Below, piece after piece: positions 23,240 to 32,740 of a stretch of 64,000 nt of DNA. A program made the position numbers and the translations under genes. Numbering within the stretch: the first letter of the stretch is position 1; each line of letters begins with the position of its first letter. Location of the stretch: NCBI GenBank assembly GCA_963693085.1, contig OY856412.1:1411408894-1411472893 (forward strand). Direction: 5' to 3'. The DNA comes from Alisma plantago-aquatica (taxonomy: Eukaryota > Streptophyta > Magnoliopsida > Alismatales > Alismataceae). The notes under the pieces are model-generated. The model had not been told where the DNA came from. It saw only the letters and a program-made list of their open reading frames with translations, and did not search any database.

Positions 23240-24720
23240 GTTGGGAACTGACATTCTCCTTTCTTGTAGGAAAAAGAAAGATGGATTGTTGATAGTGGAT
23301 GTACTAAGCATATGACTGGTGATATAAGCCATTTCAACAACTTCACCAAAAAGAAAGGAGGATCGGTCACCTTTGGGGACAACAAGAAAGGTAAAATCAA
23401 AGGTGAGGGTGATGTAGGCAAATCCTTGTGTATCAAGAATGTTCTTTTTGTGGATGACCTACATCACAATTTAATTAGTGTTAGTCAATTATGCGACAAT
23501 GGTTACCTTGTGCTATTTACTTCCTTTGAATGCTTGATTCTAAATCCCCTCACCTACCAAGTTATATATATGGGAATTAGAAGTGGTAATCTTTATGTTA
23601 TTGTTCTTGACTCTATTAAGCCTGTTGTTGGTAGATTCCTAGCAGTCATATAGAATGATATTTCTCTTTGGCACCGACGACTTGGTCATGTAAATATGCA
23701 TCAGTTGAAGAAGTTGAGCAAAAAGGATTTGGTCAAGGGACTTCCTAAATTGGATTTTGAAAAGGATGAGGAATACCAACCTTATGCCCAAGGAAAGCAA
23801 ACCAAGTCCTCCTTCAAATCCAAAGGAGTCCTTAGCACTAAGAGAGATCTTGAGCTTCTTCACATTGATCTATTTGGACTAATGAGAACTCAATCGCTTC
23901 GTGGTTCCAAGTATTGCCTTGTTATTATTGATAATTTCTCTAGATATACTTGTACCTTCTTTCTCATTTCTAAGAGTGATACGCTTGATGTTTTCTCGAG
24001 CTTTTGGAAATGAGTTGAGAATGAAGTTTCTTGCCATATTGTTTTCATCCATAGTGACCATGGGGGAGAATTTGAAAATGAACTTTTTGAACGTTTCATT
24101 AAGAATCTGGTTATGCAAACAACTTCTCTTCACCTCGAACAACTCAACAAAATGGGGTTGTAGAGAGGAAGAATATGTCTTTATAGGAGATGGCTAGGAT
24201 CATGCTTCTGGAGTATGACACTCCAAATAAGTTTTGGGCTGAAGCTTTTAGTACCTCATGTTTTGTGCAAAATTGGGTTTTTACTCATCCTTCTTTGAAG
24301 AAAACCCCCTACGAGCTATGACATGGTAGGAAGCCTTCTATCAATTATTTCCATGTTTTCAGATGTGCTTCTTTTGTTTTGAATACAAAAGATTTTCTTG
24401 ACAAGTTTGATCCGAAATCTTACAAAGCTTTCTTTCTTGGCTATAGCACTACTAGCAAGTCTTATAGAATTTTTAATGTTGATCTTGATAAAGTAGAAGA
24501 ATCCATAAATGTAAAGTTTATTGAGACTAACCCCTCTATTCCCAAAGATATTGTTCCAAATGATGATGTTGCAGGTAAAGTAATTCCTATTCTAAAAGAT
24601 CTCAACATCACCCAAAAGGAAAAGAGGTAGCCACTCAAGAAGAAGAAAAAGATGATGAAAAGAAGGATCCAACCCCCTAGTTTGCTAAGAATCATCCAAA
24701 GGAGCTGATTTTAGGTGATC
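23240..24720 (+). pseudogene. Sirevirus protease and integrase
   Basis: Three in-frame stops separate gag from pol (23237-23271), then ERWIVDSGCTKHMTGD carries the copia protease active site; its aspartate is at 23291. The GAG-pre zinc region begins LWHRRLGHVN near 23668, but both cysteines of its CxxC have become tyrosine (YQPYAQGKQ). The integrase core shows HIDLFGLM, FIHSDHGGEFEN (near 24050) and, after a shift near 24100, QQNGVVERKN (24145-24175), so the D-D-E residues are all present. The C-terminal part reads FWAEAF, TPYEL and HVFRCASF, then KSYKAFFLGYS. Stops at 23651, 24011 and near 24187, plus at least two frameshifts, make it inactive. Confidence 0.9.
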
Positions 24721-26574
24721 CATTTGATAGAGTGAAGACCCGGGCTACACTCAATAAAGAACGAGCCAACAACACCTTCATCTCACAACTCGAGCCTAAG
24801 AATGTCAAGGAAGCTCTTGGGGATGATGAGTGGATCCTAGCTATGCAAGAAGAGTTGGAGCAATTTGAAAAGAACAAAGTTTGGACCCTAGTGCCAAGAC
24901 CAAGTGATAGAAAGATCATTGGAACCAAATGGTAGGGCTGGCAATCGGGTCGATTTCGGGTCAATTTCGGGTCATATGTTCTAAAGTGTTGAAATTGAAT
25001 GTTAAAATGAAATCTTCAAAAAAATTAATTTTGGGTCATTTCGGGTCAGGCCTGGCTTATTCGGGTCTCATACAACCAAAAATGTTCACAAATGAAAGAA
25101 ATTTGGTTTGAAATAAAATGCACATTTTTGGGTCCTGTCGGGTCAAAAATTGCCAGCCCTACCAAATGGGTCTACCGCAACAAGCTTGATGAAAGTGGCA
25201 AAGTGGTCAGGAACAAAGCAGGTTAGTGGCTCAAGGCTACAATCAATAGGAAGGTATAGATTTTGATGAAACATATGCACCTATAGCTAGACTTGAGTCC
25301 ATTTATATGTTGCTTGCCTTTGCTAGTTATAAAAACTTTCTTCTAAATCAAATGGATGTTAAAAGTGCTTTTTTGAATGGTACAATTGAGGAGGAAGTGT
25401 ATATTATACAACCTCCGGGCTTTTAACATGATAGTTTACCTAACCATGTTTATTTGTTGCAAAAAGCTCTGTATGGAATCAAACAAGCACATAGGGCTTG
25501 GTATGAGAAATCAAAGAACTTTTTGTTAGATCATGGATATATAATGGGCAAAGTGGGTTCTACCTTATTTCTAAAGCATACTTCTAACAATTTTCTTATA
25601 ATACAAATATATGTTGATGATATCATTTTTGACGGAACTAACTTTGATCTTTGCAAAGAGTTTAGTGATCTTATGCAGAGTGAATTCAAGATGAGTATGA
25701 TGGGTGAAATCACGTTCTTTCTCATCCTTCAAATCAAGCAAACAAAAGATGGGAACTTCATCAACCAAGGCAAGTATACAAGTGAACTACTCAAATGCTT
25801 TGGGATGGAGAACACCAAGACGATGGACACACCCATGTCAAACACCACCAAACTTGACAAAAATGAAGAAGGTGAGAAGGTAGATGAGAAGCTCTATAGA
25901 GGTATGATTGGAAGTTTACTTTAATTAACTACCTCTAGGCTTGATATAATGTTTAGTGTCGGCTTGTGTGCTCTCTTTCAATCAAACCCTAAGAAATCAC
26001 ATCTTATATCCGTTAAGAGAATTTTAAGGTACATAGGTAAAACCCAAAATTTTGGACTATGGTATCCCAAGTCAAGGGACTTTACTCTTACTACTTATAG
26101 TGATGCAAATTATGCAGGGTGCTTGATTGATAGAAAGTGCACAAGTGGCACTTTTTCCTCCTAGGACCATGCTTGGTGTCTTGGTTCTCCAAGAAACAAA
26201 GCACAGTGGCATTATCAACCACCGAGGCTGAATACATTGCAGCCGGGAGTTGTTGTGCCCAGGTCCTATGGATGAAGCAAATGCTCTAAGACTTTAACAT
26301 TCATTTTGATGCTTCTCCTATCTATTGTGATAATACTAGTACTATTAACTTGTCATATAATCCTATCTTACATAGTAGAGCTAAATATATAGAGGTCCGT
26401 CATCATTTTCTCTGTGATCACATTGCCAAGAAGGATATCTATATCACACACGTGGACACAAAAAATAATTTGGCAGACATTTTCACTAAACCTCTAGCTA
26501 GAGAGCAATTTAACTTTATTAGATCAAAATTGCTAATAACTACTTTGAATGAATCTGATATGCCTTCTAGCTAG
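24721..26574 (+). pseudogene. Sirevirus reverse transcriptase and RNase H, split by a MITE
   Basis: After TRATLNKERANN and EPKNVKEALGDDEWILAMQEE, the reverse transcriptase is cut by a 229-bp insertion (24933-25161) and resumes at KWVYRNKLDESGKVV. FDETYAPIARLES, QMDVKSAFLNG, LLQKALYGIKQAHRAWYEK and IYVDDIIF follow; YVDD at 25610-25621 is intact. RNase H has RILRYIGKTQNFGLWY, TYSDANYAGCLIDRK, TEAEYIAA and SRAKYIEVRHHFL, ending with DIFTKPLAREQF and a stop near 26572. Stops near 25226, 25424 and 25922, plus shifts around 24630 and 26160, break it. Confidence 0.92.
24933..25161. mobile_element. hAT-type MITE, 229 bp
   Basis: The insert begins TAGGGCTGGCAAT and ends ATTGCCAGCCCTA, a perfect 13-bp terminal inverted repeat. 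It is flanked by an exact 8-bp duplication CCAAATGG (24925-24932 and 25162-25169). Eight-base duplications and a TAGGG..GGCAA terminus are characteristic of hAT-type non-autonomous elements in plants. It contains several GGGTC words and no coding sequence. Removing it and one duplication restores continuous reverse-transcriptase homology across the site. Confidence 0.95.
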
Positions 26575-27178
26575 TTGTCATCTATCCTATATGTTTTGCC
26601 TCCATTTTGATCATCTTTGCTTGCTAATATGCTAAAATCAGTTTTTCATGTTCATTTTGCCTTGTTTTTCTGTTGTTTTTGGGTACTTTTTGCAAACACA
26701 TGTTTTACTGCAAAATAGTACCCAATGATGAGTGATATGTGCCTAAGTATGTTCAAAATATATAATGGACTAGAAAAATAAATGTAATTAGTACTCAAAT
26801 GGCTAGAAAGTAAGTTTCTTATGTTTAGGTCAGGTTGACCATCAGTCGAGTTGCCAACTCGACCGATCGGAGGACGAGAGCTTTTTAAAAAACTTGTCGA
26901 TCGAGTTTCCAAGTTCATAGAACTCGACTGATGGACAGACTGGAGCAATCTTAAGTTGGGTTTGGTCGACTATTCTCCCTCTCAACTAGAAAAAAGTCTA
27001 CCGATTCCACCTCCATATGCCCTAAGCTCTCTACCCTTGCCCTAACGTTCCTCAACCTAGACCTAATCTGACCTAGCTAGACCACCCTTGACCTTCCCCT
27101 TTGCTAACCTAGGTCTGTGGACATTTTTGGTGGTGAGTTTTTAACTTTTTCTCTCTCTTTCCTCGCTTTTTCATCTCT
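26575..27178 (+). promoter_or_regulatory. Spacer between pol and the extra ORF, with LTR-type word array
   Basis: No coding sequence. Between about 26828 and 26980 it repeats the same inverted words as the LTR U3 (GTCGAGTTGCCAACTCGACC; CGATCGAGTT; AACTCGACTGATGG; GGTCGAC). A pyrimidine-rich leader (TTTTTCTCTCTCTTTCCTCG) then runs up to the ATG at 27179. I infer, without proof, a possible internal promoter for the downstream ORF. No convincing TATA box was found. Confidence 0.5.
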
Positions 27179-28819
27179 ATGGCATCCAATAGGAGGAAGA
27201 GAGTTGCCCCATCTAATGCACCATCTTTTTCATCCTCCTCCCGCTTGATTCCTTTTGATGACACTCTTTTTGTGTCAAATGAGGCTGTAAATAGGTATAA
27301 GGAGCTCCTTCCATAGAATCCTTTCCCTTTTTATGCCCTTTTTGAGCCTAGACCTATAAGTCAAGAGGTCATAGAACAAGTAGCGGAGTTTCTTAACGTT
27401 CACCATCTCTCAGCCTTGGGTTTTGAACGTGCATGCTACAACAATTTCAACACTAACATGAAAGTTGTTCATGAATTCTATGCTAACTTGCATTGGAATT
27501 ACGACACCCTCGTACCCCTACCTAATACTCAAGTAGTCCTCACATCCATGATAGCCGGGAAGAAATTCCAAGTCTCAGGGGATACCCTAAACATCTTCTT
27601 CTTAGAAACCAATGAGACTGACACCTGGCGTAAGGATTACCCTGAGTATTTTGACCTTGTTGAGCCTGAGGCCTTCTACAATCAATATGATCTCACTCTC
27701 CATGATATTCATAGATTCTTGAAGAAGCCTCAATTTTCTTATAAGAAGAAGTCCACCCTTCCCTCTTCTACCATGGATCTTAAGAGATGGATCCTCGCCC
27801 TAGTTGTTAACTGCAATATCCAGCCCAAGAAGAATCAAATGGAGATTGCAGAAATCATTACAATGATCATGTATTGTCTCTTAGAGAATGTCGGAGTCAA
27901 GTGTTCAAGATATATCATCTACCATATGACCTACTTTGACTCAGGCAAGAACACCCGTGGCACCCAACCTCCCTACCCAACCCTGATTTGTGGTCTGTTC
28001 TAGTTTGCCACGAGCAAATCTCTTTTCCATGGCTTTCATTACAAACATGTCTGGAAAGGAGTTTGTATCAGTGAGACCACTCTTCAGAAGTACGTGAATA
28101 TCCTCTCCTCCACCACACCTCGTGCCTCTACCTCTGACCCTACCCGAGGACCTCCACCGCCTTAGCCCTCCCGACCTACCCGTGCCACATTTCATGTATC
28201 AAATGAAATCCTTATGGGCTACATGATGCATCTACATGCATACAACCTTCAGGTTTAGGAGCACCTACATCATGACTTATGTTCAATCATGTACAACATG
28301 AACATGTCCTGTGCACATCCCTACCTAGCCTACCAGCCCTACCTAGGAGGTGATTATGCATCCTATGCATATAATCACTTTTACCCAACCCCTCTACCTA
28401 CTCCTTCTACTACTACACCCTCTGCTGTTGGTGGATCTATCCCTGGTGTGTTGTCTCTTCCTGCTGGCCCCTTGGCCACTCTTCTTGCCAGCCTCAGTAG
28501 TTCTGGTCCTTCCTTCCCACAGGCTAATGAGCTCTATGCTCTTGGTATGTCTTGGGATGAGCAGAATGCTCGTTGGCCCAGTCGTGGTTTCGATCCCTCT
28601 ACTGATGAAGAGATGCTGGTCCAGGATGATGAGGAGGCTACTAATACTGATGAGGCTGCTGGTGATGATGAGGATGATGGTGCTGCATCTGATGATGATG
28701 GCTCAGATGGCTTTGATGGTGGCTCCGGTGATGAAGGTGTTGTTGCTGCACCTTCAGATGGAGATGATGACTACGAGCTTGATGCTTCTGATGTAGACAT
28801 AGATAGATTAGATGTCTAG
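27179..28819 (+). pseudogene. Extra ORF after pol (547 codons, four in-frame TAG)
   Basis: From ATG at 27179 one frame runs 547 codons to TAG at 28817, broken only by TAG at 27314, 28001, 28163 and 28256, with no frameshift. Residues 60-280 (GFERACYNNFN, HEFYANLHWNY, MDLKRWILALVVN, PKKNQMEIAEIITMIMYCL) resemble the family annotated in plants as putative plant transposon protein (PF20167-type), from memory of its pattern. A proline- and threonine-rich stretch follows, then an extremely acidic tail (codons about 475-545, rich in D, E and G). I see no signal peptide or convincing membrane segment, so it is not an obvious envelope protein despite occupying that position. Function unknown. A plus-strand frame at 28350-28796 is a shadow of it. 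Confidence 0.75.
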
Positions 28820-29498
28820 TTTCTCTTAGTTTTTAGTCTAGTTGTTGATCATATATATCTTTCTAGGCTATTTTGTATTAGAAACATCTGGGCACATGTT
28901 CTGAGCTATACTATTTTATCATCTTAACTATCATCACTTTGGCTTGTAGCTATTTTGTGAGAACCTTCTTTATGGGTTGTAATCTTAATTTAGTGCACAC
29001 TTACTTTTTGATTTACGATATCTCATGAGTTGGTGCCATGTTTTACCATATTTTGATTATGACTTAGATTGTTTGTTTCTCTCGTCTCTATTTGGTGTTT
29101 GCTTTGAGTTTGCATGTTATGGATGTATGTTTGGTTGTGCTTGGAAAAGACCTATTTTTATGCTCTTCTACCCCCCTCCTTTCTGATAATGTCAAAAGGG
29201 GGAGAGAAATTCAATGTTTTTGAAGCTCAACCATATTGCTTTTATTGCCTATGTGTTCCTTTTCTTGTTCATTATATGCTTTATCATGTGACTTTCTAAA
29301 GGACCATATAGTTTTTATGTCATGTTGCTCTGTGTAGATAAACTAACTATGTAGGTTAGAGTAAGAATATATTGAGGGGGAGCAATTCACATTGTTCAAA
29401 TCTTGAATCCCCTTATAGTTCACAAGGCAAAGGTATACTTTCAATATCCTTTTCAATATGATTGGGGAATTGTTTGTCATTATCAAAAAGGGAGAGAA
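28820..29498 (+). other. Sirevirus 3' non-coding region with repeated polypurine tracts
   Basis: Three purine runs with similar surroundings occur: GTCAAAAGGGGGAGAGAAAT near 29191, TTGAGGGGGAGCAATTC near 29372, and TATCAAAAAGGGAGAGAATA (29481-29500) at the 3' LTR. Multiplied polypurine tracts are a known Sirevirus feature. No ORF is supported. Confidence 0.7.
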
Positions 29499-30940
29499 TA
29501 TTGACTTGAGAGTTATACATTGCCCATATTTTGATAATGACTTAACCATTCCATTCCTATGTATCTAATATGTTTTTTCAAGATTGATTTCAGGATTTAG
29601 GTACATGAAAAGGATCAAATTATACAAGCCCTAGATTGTTCAAGTTCAAGTCAAATGCAATGCAAGTGTGTAATTTAGGAAATCACACCAAATTGATGAT
29701 ATGACTTGTAAATAAGATGAAAAAAAATATTAGGGACACTTAATACCAAGGTTTAATCAGTCAAAAGTCAATTTAGAAAATTTATCACAGGTTGTTCATC
29801 AGTCGAGTTGGAAACTCGACCAATCCTATGATGGATTTTCTGAAGATGACCTCTCGGTCTAGCTGTACACTCACAGAACTCGACCGACCGACTCACTGAG
29901 CAAATCTAATTTTGGCTCATCGGTCGAGTTTACCAGAACAAACTCGATCGATAGTTTGAAAATTGGCTTTGTCTTTTACTTGATTGGTTGGGTTACCTTT
30001 ATTTAAGCTCGACCAAATGTACCATACAGAAAATGCAGAAAACGTGATTATAACCGTTGGTGAGTTGTTTTTGGTGAAAATAGATCTGTTTCATTATGGT
30101 AAACAGCTATATTTCTACCCTAAGTGATCCCACACTCAAGGGAACACCCCCAACTATAAATAGGACCCCTTGGAGTTCATTCCAAGTTTACTCATTCATG
30201 TTATTCTAAGTCCTTGCAATAGTTGAGTGTGTTGCAACTCCTTGAGCCCCTTTCTCTCGCTAGTTTACACTTCATTTCATGATTATGAGTGAGTTAGGTC
30301 TGTTGTAAGAGCGCTACTCCCTTGTGCATGTAAAGCTCTCATATTCTTCATCCTCCCTACCCCCTTTCCTCCATGAAGAAAAGGTGAAGCAAGCTACTCC
30401 GAGTGAAGGTGGAGTTGTTGCTGGTCTTCTTCAAGTTTGAAGAAGAGGTGAATAGCTTCTCCAGGAGAAGGAGAAGGATAAGGAAAAGGATGAAGATCCA
30501 AGAATAGTAGAAAACTCCTTGAAGGCGTAAGACTTGTGCTAGAGTGGGTAAGACCTTGGAGAAGGCTGAAGACTCTTGGCAAAGTGGGTAAGTCCTTGGT
30601 AAGGTGGAGTACTCTTAGTACTTGGATGGGTAAGTCCTTTGGTGGTCTTGTGTTGTAACTCTTATTGGTGATAATATAGAGAAAATCACTTGCAAAGTCC
30701 TAGAGGCTGACCTCTCTAGGTAGTGGACTGACTCTCTCCTAGTTTGGAGAGTGGAACCACTCTACATGACCTTGTCAAGTGATTGCTATCAATTCCTCTC
30801 ATTGTTGCTATGCTTGTTAGTTAAGACTTCAATTTGCACTTAAGCTATTGGTTTTAATTTGATATAATTTGAAGTTCTAATCTATCTTGTGAGAATTTTT
30901 GAAGCTCTATTCACCCCCCTCTAGAGCCCTAGATCCAACG
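29499..30940 (+). repeat. 3' LTR of the Sirevirus-type element
   Basis: 1442 bp, beginning TATTGACTT where the 5' copy has TGTTGACTT, ending CCAACG, and followed by acatc. It matches the 5' LTR closely, with a deletion of roughly 35 bases near 29690. TATA box at 30155-30164. Confidence 0.9.
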
Positions 30941-30945
30941 ACATC

Positions 30946-32700
30946 TTCTACATGAACTTAGAAATTTTATTCCTCCTAATTTTAGATTCAAGAATATAGA
31001 AAATAGGAGAATTCACACTAGTACACTCTTCCTAGATTCTATGTTGGTAGTCAATATTGTTTAACACCCTAAAATTCTAGGAAGTAATAGAGAAGTTTTC
31101 AGTCATTAACACTGGGGGTGAATAGAATCCTGCTAGCCTTACTCACTTAACAATCCTCATCATTAAAAAACTTAAGTTCTTGAAACTTATTAGGTGTGGC
31201 ATCAATTTTTGCTGGATCAAAAGAAACTTTACCTTTGTATGTATTAGTGAAACACTTAGGTGGAGATCAAGATTTAGTCTTGACAATTTTGAATCCATCA
31301 TCCTTGATCTACACAGGTGTCAAAGAAATCCCCAATCAAGACATATTGACACAATTAGTATGTTACAAATCTTTCACCTTCATATCTCTCATTTATTTTT
31401 CACTAGCAAATAACTAATAACATGCTATAATGACTTCAATAGAGCAAGATGAACAAGTGAATAGCCCCTCATTTGAAGCAGAAAAAGAAGTATCCTTGTA
31501 GACCAGACTCTTTTTTAACCTCTCACATGTAGAAACTTCATTAATATTGAAAGAAAATGTGAAAGCTCCAGGTACTCTAACACTAGAAGTTTCATATATA
31601 GAACTACATAACATCCCAACTAGATCAAGATATGGATCTTGTATGGGGGTCAAGGTCTTCTCTACTTTAGAGGCAATAGGAAAAAACAACCGAGACTAAA
31701 ACCTTTCAGGAACTACATTGCTCATAGACTTAACATAAGTCACGCCCTCATCCCTACCAGCAACAACTTTGGATTTTTCAACCCAAGCCTTCTGAGATGA
31801 TTTCTTGAACTACTTTCTAGGATGCAAAACCCTGATCTCTTCTTGAGATTGGTTCAGACACATATTTATTTCATGACCAAAGGATCCACTAATAGAGCAC
31901 TTCCTTGGGATCCATTCATACTTAACATCAATGGAATGTTCAACCCTCGAACAACTAAAAATTTCAATAGATTCACAAAAAGACAAATTAGAGAACATCA
32001 GAATGAAGAGACAAGCATATTAAATTCTGCAGCTTGACTTTGTAGCTCTTCCAGCATCAATAGGTTTCCCCAAAAATCTAGCAAATCTACTAAACATCAT
32101 TTCACCTAGAGTTCAAGATGAACATTATAAAGACAAATCCAAACTGGAACCTCCTTAAGCATAGATTTCTTAAGACAATCATTTATTTTCCACTGCTTAA
32201 GGATGAAAAGCTTACCTCTGATGAACCATGGACCATCTTCAAGGGCATGCATCACGTCGTTAGGGTCAGAAAATTGGATAATGAAGAAACCCTTCGGCCA
32301 TTCTAGGATTTCAATCCACCAACAACCTTCCGCAGCAACGCCAGGTGCTTCTCTAGGGTTATGATATGGACTTTAAGATCAATCACATACCCCACAACTA
32401 CATTCTACCATTTTTTCACATCCTCTTCTACTTCCACCTGTGGGTATAAGAGCTTACCTCCCACAAACTCCAATGTAATATTATACAAGCGATTTCCTTC
32501 CTCCTCTCCCTTTGATTCATGCTTGAAAAGGTCCACCTAGGGAGATGCTGAGGATGAGATCTTTGCCACACTAGATGATGACGGAACCCTAGCTTCACTC
32601 ACTGACATATTTCCCTGGAGATTACCTTTCAAACCTCCCTGTGGCTCTCCTACCATCCCTTTGTAGTTTTCCCTTGAAGTGTTCAAGAAGATCATGAATG
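30946..32700 (-). pseudogene. L1-type LINE, 5' part: ORF1 (DUF4283 and zinc knuckle) and endonuclease start
   Basis: On the minus strand, 32310-32110 encodes the core of the plant LINE ORF1 domain DUF4283: GFFIIQFSDPNDVMHALEDG, then PWFIRGKLFILKQW and VPVWICLYNV. Upstream, EEDVKKW near 32410 fits its beginning. At 31920-31870 KYEWIPRKCSISGSFGHEIN is the associated zinc-knuckle motif with one cysteine replaced by serine. The region 31689-31414 would be the ORF1 C-terminal part. From about 31080 to 30946 a weak endonuclease N-terminus is seen (FRVLNNI, ILESKIRRNKISKF). It continues at 19733 after the Sirevirus insertion. The 5' end is not defined; MVGEPQG near 32656 is a candidate start of ORF1. 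Stops throughout. Confidence 0.82.
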
Positions 32701-32740
32701 AAGTACATAACTAATGCAACCGTCATTTAGGGCTTCATCT

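Larger units (their letters stand above)
19734..30940 (+). mobile_element. Ty1/copia Sirevirus-type LTR retrotransposon with an extra 3' ORF, inactive
   Basis: LTRs at 19734-21180 and 29499-30940 are flanked by a perfect 5-bp duplication acatc (19729-19733 and 30941-30945). The 5' LTR starts TGTTG and the 3' LTR ends CAACG, near-perfect TGTTG...CAACA ends. Domain order is gag, protease, integrase, reverse transcriptase, RNase H, the Ty1/copia order, followed by an extra ORF. A long gag with coiled coil and a second zinc knuckle, the extra 3' ORF and several polypurine-like tracts fit the Sirevirus group. The first 119 or so LTR bases differ at only 3 positions, so it looks younger than the Athila element. 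It is inserted in the endonuclease part of the LINE and contains a MITE. Confidence 0.92.

Noticed and set aside
28350..28796. A methionine- and leucine-rich 148-codon frame suggesting a membrane protein
   Set aside because: It is the +1 shadow of the D/E-rich tail of the extra Sirevirus ORF; GATGATGAT read out of frame gives M and L.
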